This document shows positions 28,894-37,042 of a stretch of 64,000 bases of DNA, piece after piece. Origin of the DNA: Xenophilus sp. E41 (GTDB lineage Bacteria > Pseudomonadota > Gammaproteobacteria > Burkholderiales > Burkholderiaceae_C). Position 1 is the first letter of the stretch, and each line of letters begins with the position of its first letter. Made by a program: the position numbers and the translations under genes. The stretch spans positions 196,966-260,965 of the forward strand of contig NZ_QPIB01000011.1 of NCBI RefSeq assembly GCF_003671765.1, read 5' to 3'. Under the pieces are notes generated by a model, which made no database searches, was not told where the DNA came from, and was given only the letters and a program-made list of their open reading frames with translations.

Positions 28894-29820
28894 ATGAGCG
28901 CAACCGCAGCCCTGGCGCCGCGGCCCGTGTCGGGCACGTGGCGATGCCTCTGGGAGGCCGGTGCCGAACTGGGCGAGGGCGCACTGTGGTCGCCCCGGCT
29001 GCAGGCGCTGTGGTGGGTTGACATCCTGGGGCGGCGCCTGCACCAGTGCGACGCGCACGGCGAGGCGCGGCGCAGCTGGCAATTCGACGAGGAGGTCTCG
29101 GCGGTGGCGGAGGGCCGCGGCGAACGCCTGCTGCTGGCCCTGCGGCGCGGCTTCGCGCGCTTCGCCCCCTTTGAGGCCGATGCCATCCCGCGCTACCTGC
29201 ACTGCCCGCGCCAGGAACTGCCGGGCAACCGCTTCAACGACGGCAAGTGCGACCCGCAGGGTCGCTTCTGGGCCGGCAGCATGGACTTCGATGCCGTGGC
29301 GCCCACGGGCACGCTGTACCGCTTCGACGCCGACGCGCGCTGCACGCCGCAGGACAGCGGCTTTCCCGTCTGCAACGGCCCGGCCTGGTCGCTCGACGGA
29401 CGCACGCTGTACTTCAACGACACCGTCGGCGCGCGCACGCTGGCCTACGACTTCGACCCGGCCTCGGGCGGCGTCTCCGGCCGCCGCGTGTGGCGCGAAT
29501 GGGACCGCGACGCCGACGGCCTGCCCGACGGCATGACCACCGACGCCGAGGGCTGCCTGTGGATCGCGCACTGGGGCGGCAGCAGCGTGACGCGGCACGA
29601 TCCCGTCAGCGGCGAAGAGCTCGCGCGCATCGAGCTGCCGGTGACGCAGGTGACGAGCTGCGCCTTCGGCGGGCCGACGCTGCGCACGCTCTTCATCACC
29701 AGCGCGGCGGTCGGGCTCGATGCCGCGCAGCGTGCGGCGCAACCGCTGGCCGGCGGGCTGTTTGCGGTCGACCTCGACGTGGCCGGCCTCCCGGCCGCGG
29801 TGTACGGCGGGGCGCCATGA
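28894..29820 (+). CDS. SMP-30/gluconolactonase family lactonase (probable L-arabinonolactonase)
   Basis: A 308-residue six-bladed beta-propeller lactonase. Metal-site segments are visible: LGEGALW (E28), NRFNDGKCDPQGRFWAGSM and LPDGMTTDAEGCLWIA. It would open L-arabinono-1,4-lactone to L-arabonate. A ribosome site aggagacaacaagg precedes the ATG at 28894. Its stop overlaps the next start (ATGA), so the aldose epimerase is coupled to it. Confidence 0.87.
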   Translation: MSATAALAPRPVSGTWRCLWEAGAELGEGALWSPRLQALWWVDILGRRLHQCDAHGEARRSWQFDEEVSAVAEGRGERLLLALRRGFARFAPFEADAIPRYLHCPRQELPGNRFNDGKCDPQGRFWAGSMDFDAVAPTGTLYRFDADARCTPQDSGFPVCNGPAWSLDGRTLYFNDTVGARTLAYDFDPASGGVSGRRVWREWDRDADGLPDGMTTDAEGCLWIAHWGGSSVTRHDPVSGEELARIELPVTQVTSCAFGGPTLRTLFITSAAVGLDAAQRAAQPLAGGLFAVDLDVAGLPAAVYGGAP

Positions 29821-30752
29821 GCGGGCGTCACACGCTGTCCGACATCCGGTGGCTGGCGCATGCGGGCCAGCGGCTGGGCCTGCTGCCTTCGCTCGGCGGC
29901 GGCGTGGCCGCATGGCAATTGGCACGGCCCGGGGGCGGCTGGCTGGACCTCTGGCGGCCCTGGGACGGGCAGACGCCGGACATGTACCGCCTCGCATCCT
30001 TCGCGATGGTGCCGTGGTCCAACCGCATCAGCGGCGGCGGCTTCACGCAGGGCCAGCGCCACCATGCGATGCAGCCCAACCGCGAGGGCGAACCGTACCC
30101 CATCCATGGCGACGGCTGGCTGCAGCCGTGGGAGGGGGCGGTGGTCGCGCCCGGCGTGTTCGAGATGCACCTGCGCTCGGATAACCACGGCGGCAACCCG
30201 TACCGCTACCGTGCCACGCAGCGCTTCGCCCTCGTCGATGGCGGGCTCGACCAGTCGGTGGAAGTCGTCAATACCGGCGACGAGGCGCTGCCCTTCGGCC
30301 TTGGCCTGCACCCGTGGTTCCCGCGCACGCCCCGTGCGCGCGTGCAGGCGTCTGTGGGCGGCGTGTGGCTCTCGGGGGCGGACCCGCTGCCGGTGGACCA
30401 CAGCACCGACTTCGCATCCGATTGGGACCTGCGCGGCGGCATCGGCGCCGAGGGCAGCTTCATCGACAACGGCTTCACCGGCTGGAACGGCGAAGCGGCC
30501 ATCGAGTGGCCCGAGCATGGCTTGCGCGTGACGCTGTCGGCGCGCGACGGCGCGCCCGGTGCCGAGTCGCCGACGGCCTTCTGCCTCGTGTACCGCCCGC
30601 CGGTGGGCGAGGCCTTCTGCTTCGAGCCGATCACGCACCCGATCGACGCCTTCCACCTGGACGGGCGGCCCGGCCTGCGCGTGCTGGCGCCGGGCGAATC
30701 GATGGTGCTGCACGCCGCCTGGCGCGTGCAGGCGACCCCGCGGCCTGGCTGA
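29817..30752 (+). CDS. Aldose 1-epimerase (mutarotase) family protein
   Basis: A 311-residue galactose-mutarotase-fold protein. Family marks are MVPWSNRISGG, YPIHGDGWLQPW (catalytic His) and LGLHPWFPR, with a C-terminal Glu in VGEAFCFEPITHP. It interconverts alpha and beta sugar anomers, which fits supplying the correct anomer to the sugar dehydrogenase. The start at 29817 overlaps the lactonase stop. It ends 5 bases before the convergent thioredoxin-like gene. Confidence 0.87.
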   Translation: MSGRHTLSDIRWLAHAGQRLGLLPSLGGGVAAWQLARPGGGWLDLWRPWDGQTPDMYRLASFAMVPWSNRISGGGFTQGQRHHAMQPNREGEPYPIHGDGWLQPWEGAVVAPGVFEMHLRSDNHGGNPYRYRATQRFALVDGGLDQSVEVVNTGDEALPFGLGLHPWFPRTPRARVQASVGGVWLSGADPLPVDHSTDFASDWDLRGGIGAEGSFIDNGFTGWNGEAAIEWPEHGLRVTLSARDGAPGAESPTAFCLVYRPPVGEAFCFEPITHPIDAFHLDGRPGLRVLAPGESMVLHAAWRVQATPRPG

Positions 30753-30757
30753 ACCCG

Positions 30758-31309
30758 TCAGGCGCGGCGCGCGGCAGGCAGGGCGCGCAGGGCCTCGACC
30801 ATCGCGGGCGCAGCCCAGTCCCGTTCGCCTTGCGCCCATGCAAGCGGACGCCCGGCACGGTCGAACACGAAGGTCGCGGGCAGGGCCTGGCCACCCCAGG
30901 CCTTGAACACCGACTGGCTGCGGTCGAGCAGCACGGTGCCGTGGATCGGCACCTCGGCCAGGAAACGGCGCACGCGTTCGGGCATCTCGCCGTGGTTGAG
31001 CGCCACGAACTGCCAGCCCTGCGGCACGAGCTGCTGTGCCAGTGCATTGAGCGAGGGCATCTCGATGCGGCAGGGGCCGCACCAGGTGGCCCACACGTTC
31101 ACCAGCAGGGGCCGGCCGGCGAAATCGGCCAGTGTGCGCGCCTCTTCGCTCTGCAGCTCGGTGGCCGCGAGGCGCGGGGGACGCGCGGGCCGCCAGCGGT
31201 CCAGGCCGGTGGCGGCCGCGGGCTGCGCATGCAGGGGCGGACACACCGCGCCCGCAAGCCCCGCGGCGGCGCCGGCCAGCAGCCGCCGCCGCGTGCGCTG
31301 CAGGTTCAG
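30758..31309 (-). CDS. TlpA-like thioredoxin-fold protein, apparently with a CTG start
   Basis: About 183 residues. The N-terminus reads as an export signal (RTRRRLLAGAAAGLAGAVCPP). The thioredoxin domain has VNVWATWCGPC with the CxxC active site and the cis-proline in ALPATFVFD. It probably reduces periplasmic disulfides, for example in cytochrome c maturation. No ATG, GTG or TTG is well placed. A CTG at 31309 overlaps the transglutaminase stop as CTGA, so coupled initiation there is the simplest reading; a second CTG is at 31303. Confidence 0.75.
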   Translation of the reverse strand: MNLQRTRRRLLAGAAAGLAGAVCPPLHAQPAAATGLDRWRPARPPRLAATELQSEEARTLADFAGRPLLVNVWATWCGPCRIEMPSLNALAQQLVPQGWQFVALNHGEMPERVRRFLAEVPIHGTVLLDRSQSVFKAWGGQALPATFVFDRAGRPLAWAQGERDWAAPAMVEALRALPAARRA

Positions 31310-32436
31310 GCGCTCACCCGCTTGGACTGGATCACGTACTTGAAGCTGGCCGGGTCCAGGCTGTCCAGGCGGCCCTTGGCGGTCTCGCCGTTGGGGTACA
31401 TCAGGAAGGCGATCGGCGTGCCCTGGCGGCTGCCGGGCAGGCGCACGTCCTCGGCGTTGTTGTAGCCCAGCCAGTTCGATTCCCAGGCGCCGAAGAGCAT
31501 CGCGTTGGCGGCACGCACGCGGGCGTCGGTGGCGGCCAGGCCACCCTTCTCCTCCTCGAGCATGACCTTGCGCACGTCGGCCGGATCGACCGGCACCCAG
31601 CCGTAGCCCTGGGCGTAGAACTCGGCGCGGCAGTGCTGGGCGCGGCTGATGTCGCCGCTCTTGCCCATGCTCTTGTAGCCGCGGGCCGAGTCGTCCACGC
31701 GCACCCCGTACACGTCGCGCGCCGGCACGCCGCTGGCGCGGGACAGGGCGACGAACAGGCCGTTGAGGTCGGCGCACTTGCCGCCCAGGTTGCCGCTGGT
31801 CAGCACGTACTTGACGTCGCCGGTGCCGCAGCCGCGCACGCTGCCTTCGCGGTGGCAGTTGGCCACGATCCAGTCGTAGACCGCCTTGGCCTTCTCGATG
31901 TCGGTGCGGGCGCCGGCGTCCGCCACGATCTTGCGGGCCGTCTCGCCGACGATGCCGTCGGTGGGCTTGAATTCGGTCGGGCGCAGCCAGGCGCGCAACT
32001 GCTCGGGCGTGGCGTTGCCGCCGCGCGGCGCGGCGCCGAGGTCGGTCGCGCGGTCGCGCAGCGCGACGCGGTTGACCAGGGTGACTTGCTGCGGCGCGTT
32101 GGCGTCGGCCCATTCGACCATCAGCATGCGGGCGCCGCCCGTGCCCTCGACGATGCGGGCCTGCCTGGCGCCGGGCGCGTCGAAGCGGGTGTCGACCAGG
32201 CGCTGGTAGACGCCCTCGGTGCCGGCCAGCTGCTGCGCCGGCAGCGGCACCCACACGCGGCCCAGGCCGGTGCGCTCGGCCAGGTCGACCTGGGTCGTGA
32301 TGTCGTAGCTGCGCCAGCCCTCGGCGGCCGGCGTGGTGGGTGCGGTGCGCGCGCTGGCCAGCGCGGGCAGGGCGGCGGCGCCTGCGCCCAGCAGGGGGGC
32401 GGCAGCGGAGAGGCTGAGGAAGTGGCGGCGTTGCAT
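31306..32436 (-). CDS. Transglutaminase-like exported protein
   Basis: A 376-residue protein with a Tat/Sec-like signal (MQRRHFLSLSAAAPLLGAGA). The transglutaminase core shows Cys in GNLGGKCADLNGLFVALSR and His in RAQHCRAEFYAQGYGWVPVDPADV, giving the Cys-His-Asp triad. Such proteins act as cysteine proteases or crosslinking enzymes; the substrate is unknown. The 3' end overlaps the proposed start of the TlpA-like gene, suggesting an operon. Confidence 0.85.
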   Translation of the reverse strand: MQRRHFLSLSAAAPLLGAGAAALPALASARTAPTTPAAEGWRSYDITTQVDLAERTGLGRVWVPLPAQQLAGTEGVYQRLVDTRFDAPGARQARIVEGTGGARMLMVEWADANAPQQVTLVNRVALRDRATDLGAAPRGGNATPEQLRAWLRPTEFKPTDGIVGETARKIVADAGARTDIEKAKAVYDWIVANCHREGSVRGCGTGDVKYVLTSGNLGGKCADLNGLFVALSRASGVPARDVYGVRVDDSARGYKSMGKSGDISRAQHCRAEFYAQGYGWVPVDPADVRKVMLEEEKGGLAATDARVRAANAMLFGAWESNWLGYNNAEDVRLPGSRQGTPIAFLMYPNGETAKGRLDSLDPASFKYVIQSKRVSA

Positions 32437-32469
32437 GGTGGGCGGTTCCTTGGAGCGGGGTGATCGTGG

Positions 32470-32715
32470 TCGCCGGAGATCGGCAAGTGGCCGATTATTC
32501 ACGCTGCCCCGCCTCGCGGGGCCGAGCGAAGCGATGGCCCGACCGAAGTCCCTTCTGGATGCGCCTGCGACGCGGCGCAGGTTGCCCCGCAGCGAAGCGA
32601 AGGGGTCGCAGCCAGCAGGGTCGCCTTTCTTTTGCCTACTTTTCTTTGGCGAAGCAAAGAAAAGCAGGTCGCCCGCCGGGGCGAAATCCCGGCCCCTGCG
32701 CAAAACCAACTACAC
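32470..32715. repeat. Burkholderiales-type intergenic repeat with strong hairpin
   Basis: This spacer between the transglutaminase and Coq4-like genes contains a perfect 10-bp hairpin, CTTTTCTTTG (32639-32648), loop GCGAAG, CAAAGAAAAG (32655-32664). It lies within tcgcctttcttttgcctact...gcaggtcgcc, which from memory is a very common intergenic repeat in Comamonadaceae and other Burkholderiales. The left part (ccccgcctcgcggggc and neighbours) is also palindromic. No gene is seen. Confidence 0.65.
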
Positions 32716-32720
32716 CCCTC

Positions 32721-33473
32721 TCAAGCCGAGGCCGTCCCGCCCCCCGCCGTCGCAGCCGCCACGGCCACCTGCGCGCGCCCATAGGCAGGCGCCGGCCCGA
32801 TGCCCAGCCGCGCGCGCGCCGCCTCCAGCGGCTCGTGCAGCAGCACCTCGTAGTCCTCGCTCAGCAGCCAGGCGGCTGCGCGGCCTCGCCGGTAGCCTTC
32901 GAGGATGGCCCGCGCCACCACCAGGCTGTGCATTTCCTTGAGCCCCTTGAGCGCCGACGCGATGCCCAGCACCGCCCAGCCCTTGCCGCGCGTCTGCGCG
33001 AAGCTGAAGCCGACCAGGCAGGCTTCGCCCAGCGGCTCGTTGGCCTGGTAGCCCGTCAGCACATGCCAGAGGTCGTGCACGTCGCGGATGCGGCGCCCGA
33101 GCCAGGCATGCGGATGCTCGACCAGCGCGCGGCCTTCGGGATTCGAGGCCTCGGCCAAGCCTGCGGCCGAGTAGCCAGTCCTCTGGAGGAAATCCCGATA
33201 TGCCGCGCCCACCGTACCGGGCGCGAAGCTCGCGACGAAGGCCGGGTCGGACAGTCGCTCGACCAGCTCGGTGCGGCGGTACACCTGCCGCGCACCTGCC
33301 TCGGTGGCGATGAGCCGCGCCAGGTTGACGGGCAGCACCGGCCCGTTGAGCGACTGCATGATGATGAAGACCTGCTCGGTGGCGTTGGCGTTGCGCATGA
33401 GCGCGCGCACGGCGCGCAGGGCAGCCGGCACATCGCGCTTGTAGGCGCCCGAGACGGTGGTGCTGTACTTCAT
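32721..33473 (-). CDS. Coq4-family protein
   Basis: A 250-residue protein of the Coq4 family. It has the metal-binding HDxxHxxxGY-type motif as VHDLWHVLTGYQ, followed by LGEACLVGFSFAQT. Coq4 takes part in ubiquinone synthesis in eukaryotes; bacterial members may serve quinone metabolism or other roles. The start at 33473 gives MKYSTTVSGAYKRDV. The C-terminal 20 residues are alanine- and glycine-rich. Confidence 0.8.
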   Translation of the reverse strand: MKYSTTVSGAYKRDVPAALRAVRALMRNANATEQVFIIMQSLNGPVLPVNLARLIATEAGARQVYRRTELVERLSDPAFVASFAPGTVGAAYRDFLQRTGYSAAGLAEASNPEGRALVEHPHAWLGRRIRDVHDLWHVLTGYQANEPLGEACLVGFSFAQTRGKGWAVLGIASALKGLKEMHSLVVARAILEGYRRGRAAAWLLSEDYEVLLHEPLEAARARLGIGPAPAYGRAQVAVAAATAGGGTASA

Positions 33474-33777
33474 GGCTGGATCTCCTGTGGCACAGACGCC
33501 ATCATCCCAGAGACCCTGCGCTTGCGGTGGCATCGCAAAAGCCCCGGCACCCCGGCGGCGCAATGGGCAACCGACGCGATGCATGGCCATAATGGCCTGG
33601 GCCGCCCCCCCGGGTGGCCGATGCTTCGCCGTTCGTGAGTCGCCGTTGCAGGTCTGCACCGATGTCGCGCCGGAGCGGGCCTGCGTGCACCCGGTGCACC
33701 GCGCCCGGCCCGCCGCCGCCGGACGCGCGCCCTGCAGCCCGCCCACGGACGCCCCCGTGTCCCTGCAGGAACCCGCC
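33474..33777. other. Divergent spacer before the selD operon
   Basis: About 300 bases between the Coq4-like gene and the acyl-CoA dehydrogenase-like gene. It contains C-runs and GC-rich sequence (33600-33780) but no convincing gene, operator or terminator. It must hold the promoter of the four-gene run ending in selD. Confidence 0.45.
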
Positions 33778-34899
33778 ATGCCGTATCTCCAAGACCTCGA
33801 ATCCATCGTCCGCGACACCATCGCGCCCGCCGCTGCCGACACCGACCGCGAGGCGCGCTTTCCGCGCCGTGCGCTCGATGCGCTGGGCGCCGCAGGCCTG
33901 CTGGGGCTGATCAGCAGCCAGGAGGTGGGCGGCCTGGGGCTGGGCCTGGCCGAAGCGGCACAGGTGGTGCAGCGCATCGCGCAGGACTGCCCGTCGACCG
34001 CCATGGTGCTGACCATGCACTACGCCGGCACCGCCCTGGTCGAGAAGTACGGCTCGCCCGAGGTGCGCCGGGCCATCGCGGCCGGCAAGCACATCACGAC
34101 GCTGGCCTGGTCCGAGGTGGGCACGCGCAGCCACTTCTGGGCGCCCGTGGGCACGGCGCGCCGCGAGGGTGAGCAGGTGGTGCTCGACGGATTCAAGAGC
34201 ATGGTCACGTCGGCGGGCGAGGCCAACTCGTACGTGTGGTCGTCGCGCCCCACCGAAGGCGAGGGACCGTCCAGCATCTGGCTGGTCGACGCCAGGGCGC
34301 CGGGCCTCGCGCGCACCGCGGCCTTCGACGGCCTGGGCCTGCGCGGCAACGCGTCGGCCCCGGTGAAGGCCGAGGGCGTGCGCATCCCGGCCAGCGCGCT
34401 GCTGGGCGAGGACGGCAAGGGCGACGTGCTGATGAACAACGACGAACTGCCGGTCTTCGTCACGCTGATCGCGTCGTGCTCGGTGGGCATGATGGACGGC
34501 GTGCTCGCACGCGCCACCGCCCACATCACGAAGAACCGCTTCGCCGAGAGCGGCGGCAGCATCTCGGACCTGCCGACCGTACGCGCCTACCTGGCACGCG
34601 CGCAGATCCGCGCCGACCAGGCCCGCGTGCTGCGCGACGATGCGCTGGCGGCCATGGCCGCCGGCCGCGCCGACACCATGCTGCGCGTGCTGGAAGTGAA
34701 GGCCAGTGCCGCCGAGGCCGCGCTCGAGGTGACGGACACCGCCATGCGCATCTGCGGCGGCGCCGCCTTCCGCAAGGACGTCGGCATCGAGCGCCTGTTC
34801 CGCGATGCGCGCGCCGCGTCGATCATGGCGCCCACCTCGGACGTGCTGTACGACTTCATCGGCAACGCCTTGTGCGATGCCGCCGCCAAAGCCGAGTGA
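33778..34899 (+). CDS. Acyl-CoA dehydrogenase-superfamily flavoprotein
   Basis: A 373-residue protein with the acyl-CoA dehydrogenase fold: helical N-terminal domain with LLGLISSQEVGGLGLGLAEAA, beta domain with LAWSEVGTRSHFW and a C-terminal helical domain with AMRICGGAAFRKDVGIERLFRDARAA. The usual catalytic-base region is not convincing, so a monooxygenase-like or desulfurase-like flavoprotein (DszC/SfnB branch) is possible. It heads a run with a PhnD-like protein, a TusA-like/ferritin-like fusion and selD. The start at 33778 is the first ATG giving a family-like N-terminus. Confidence 0.78.
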   Translation: MPYLQDLESIVRDTIAPAAADTDREARFPRRALDALGAAGLLGLISSQEVGGLGLGLAEAAQVVQRIAQDCPSTAMVLTMHYAGTALVEKYGSPEVRRAIAAGKHITTLAWSEVGTRSHFWAPVGTARREGEQVVLDGFKSMVTSAGEANSYVWSSRPTEGEGPSSIWLVDARAPGLARTAAFDGLGLRGNASAPVKAEGVRIPASALLGEDGKGDVLMNNDELPVFVTLIASCSVGMMDGVLARATAHITKNRFAESGGSISDLPTVRAYLARAQIRADQARVLRDDALAAMAAGRADTMLRVLEVKASAAEAALEVTDTAMRICGGAAFRKDVGIERLFRDARAASIMAPTSDVLYDFIGNALCDAAAKAE

Positions 34900-34919
34900 A
34901 ACCCTTTCAGGACCGACCC

Positions 34920-35780
34920 ATGCCCCAACCCTTCATGCTCGGCGCCGTCGCCTACGCGCCCAAGGTCGTCACCATCTGGGAAGGCTTCAAGACCTACCTG
35001 GCGGAGCGCGGCTTCGCGATGGACTACATCCTCTACTCCAACTACGAGACGCAGGTCGAGGCCCAGTTCACCGGCGACATCGCCTTCGCCTGGAACTCGC
35101 CGCTGGCCTGGGTGCGCGCCGACCGCATGGCACGTGCGCGCGGCCAGGCCGTGCAGTCCCTGGTGATGCGCGACACCGACCAGGACCTGCAGTCCGTGCT
35201 GGTCGTCAAGGCCGACAGCCCGGTGCAGTCGCTGGCCGACCTCCAGGGCCGGACGGTGGGCTTCGGCGCCATCGATTCGCCGCAGGCCACGCTGATCCCG
35301 CTGGACCACCTGCAGCACGAGGGCGGCCTCGCGCCCGGCAGGGACTACCAGGTGCGCCGCTTCGACGTGCTGGGCGGCAAGCACGGCGACCACATCGGCG
35401 GCGAGCGCGATGCGGCCGTCGCGATGCTGGCCGGCGAGGTGGACGCCAGCTGGATGATCGCCGGCAACCACCGCGCCTTCGCCAAGGAAGGCACCTTGCC
35501 CGCGGGCGGCACGCGCGTGCTGGCCACCACCGGCCGGTACGACCACTGCACGATGACCGTGAGCCCCGGCGTGGATGCAGCGGCATCGCAGCGTTTCGCG
35601 CAGCTGCTGCTGGCGATGGACTGGAACGACGCCAAGGTGCGCCCGCTGCTGGAGCTGGAAGGCCTGAAGCAGTGGCGCGAGGGCCGAGCCAGCGGCTTCA
35701 GCCTGCTGGAGCGCGCCGCCACCGAACAGGGCTTCTATGACGAGCGTGGAAACATCGTCGCCGCCGACTATCGATATTGA
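34920..35780 (+). CDS. PhnD-like periplasmic-binding-fold protein without a signal peptide
   Basis: A 286-residue phosphonate/phosphite-type (PhnD) binding fold: VAYAPKVVTIWEGFKTYLAE, IAFAWNSPLAWVRADRM, FGAIDSPQATLIPLDHLQ and AVAMLAGEVDASWMIAGNH. The N-terminus (MPQPFMLGAVAYAPK) has no signal sequence, and no ABC permease or ATPase lies nearby. A cytosolic binding or enzymatic role is therefore likely. The next gene starts inside its last 15 codons. Confidence 0.75.
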   Translation: MPQPFMLGAVAYAPKVVTIWEGFKTYLAERGFAMDYILYSNYETQVEAQFTGDIAFAWNSPLAWVRADRMARARGQAVQSLVMRDTDQDLQSVLVVKADSPVQSLADLQGRTVGFGAIDSPQATLIPLDHLQHEGGLAPGRDYQVRRFDVLGGKHGDHIGGERDAAVAMLAGEVDASWMIAGNHRAFAKEGTLPAGGTRVLATTGRYDHCTMTVSPGVDAAASQRFAQLLLAMDWNDAKVRPLLELEGLKQWREGRASGFSLLERAATEQGFYDERGNIVAADYRY

Positions 35781-37011
35781 GGCGCTGGGCTTCGACGCGG
35801 GCGCGCACCTGCTGGTGCGGCACGCGCTGGCGGCCTTGCCCGAGGGCGAGTCGCTGCGCGTGACCGGGCGTGCGCCCGGCTGGCAGGCGCAGCTGGCCGA
35901 CTGGTGCCGCGTGCAGGGCCACACCTTGTCGTGGACTTCACTTCCTCTCCCCCTCGAAGAGGGTGGGGGTGAGGGCACGGTCGCGACAAGTGAGGCGCCG
36001 CTGCCCGTCGCCCTCGTCACCCCCGGCACCGCAGAGGCCGGCCGCTGGCGCGACGCCGCGCACACCGGCCATGCCGACCCGCGCGCCGAGGGCGCGGTGC
36101 TGCCGCATGCGCCCGCGCATTGGGGCCTGGCGGCGCGCGGTGCGCGCGTGGAGGCCGGCTCGCCCGACATCGCCTTTCGCCTCGACCGCAAGGACGAACT
36201 CTGGGCCGAGAACGCCGCCGAGCTCTATGCGCAGGCCGTGGGCGCGCAGTGGGACCCGGACACCGCGCTGGACTGGAGCGTGACTTTCACGCACCCGCCC
36301 GAAGTCGAGGCCGCGATCCGCCAGGTCATGACCTACATGGTCGAGAACGAGAACGCGGCGCTGCTGGTGCCCGCGCGCTTCCTCGGCCAGGTCCATCCGC
36401 ACTACCGCGAGCTGCAGGCGGCGCTGGCGATCCAGGTGGCCGACGAGGCGCGGCACATCGAGGTGTTCACCCGGCGCATTCGCCTGGGCGGCGGCGAGCC
36501 GGCGCTCTCGACCGCGGGCGGGCAGGCTTCTCTCAAGAGCCTGCTCGACGAGCCGGACTTCTCCGTCGCCGGCTTCCTGCTGTCGGTGCTGGGCGAGGGC
36601 ACCTTCGTCAACCTGCTGCAGTTCCTGGCCGCGCACGCCCCCGACCCGCTCACGCGGCAGATCGCGAAGCTCGCCGCGCGCGACGAGGCGCGCCACGTGG
36701 CCCTGGGCATGTCGCACCTGCTGTACCGCCTGCAGCAGGAGCCCGCGATGCGCGGGCGCCTCGCGCAGGCCGTGGAGGCGCGGCACGACAGCCTGGCCGG
36801 CACCGCTGGCCTCAACGAGGAAGTGTTCGACGCCATGGTGCTCATCGGCGCCGGCGAGCTGACGCCGCCGGCCGTCGCCTCGGGCTTCGCCAAGGTGCAG
36901 CAGCTCATGCGCGACATGGCCGACGGCCGCCTCACCCGCCTGCTGCGCCTGGGCTTCGGCCGCCCCGAGGCCGAGCGCCTGTCGGCGCTGCATACGCGAA
37001 ACTTCATGTGA
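35737..37011 (+). CDS. TusA-like domain fused to a ferritin-like di-iron domain
   Basis: A 424-residue protein with two parts. Residues about 12-65 resemble TusA/SirA (IEALGFDAGAHLLVRHALAA, then RVTGRAPG and DWCRVQGHTL) but lack the CPxP cysteine. Residues about 150-400 form a ferritin-like bundle with paired carboxylate/histidine motifs: E203/E205, E237-A-R-H240, E287 and E317-A-R-H320. That suggests a di-iron oxidase or oxygenase. The linker carries a repeat-derived LPLPLEEGGGEG (69-80). The gene overlaps the PhnD-like gene by 44 bases and ends 31 bases before selD. Confidence 0.72.
   Translation: MTSVETSSPPTIDIEALGFDAGAHLLVRHALAALPEGESLRVTGRAPGWQAQLADWCRVQGHTLSWTSLPLPLEEGGGEGTVATSEAPLPVALVTPGTAEAGRWRDAAHTGHADPRAEGAVLPHAPAHWGLAARGARVEAGSPDIAFRLDRKDELWAENAAELYAQAVGAQWDPDTALDWSVTFTHPPEVEAAIRQVMTYMVENENAALLVPARFLGQVHPHYRELQAALAIQVADEARHIEVFTRRIRLGGGEPALSTAGGQASLKSLLDEPDFSVAGFLLSVLGEGTFVNLLQFLAAHAPDPLTRQIAKLAARDEARHVALGMSHLLYRLQQEPAMRGRLAQAVEARHDSLAGTAGLNEEVFDAMVLIGAGELTPPAVASGFAKVQQLMRDMADGRLTRLLRLGFGRPEAERLSALHTRNFM
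35936..35977. repeat. Interspersed GC-rich repeat inside the TusA/ferritin fusion gene (copy 2)
   Basis: The stretch cttcctctccccctcgaaga followed by gggtgggggtgaggg is related to the repeat at 661-711 in selB. It encodes LPLPLEEGGGEG exactly in the interdomain linker and keeps the frame. Confidence 0.6.
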
Positions 37012-37042
37012 ATCCCTTTCTCTTTCTCTTCGACCCGACGCC

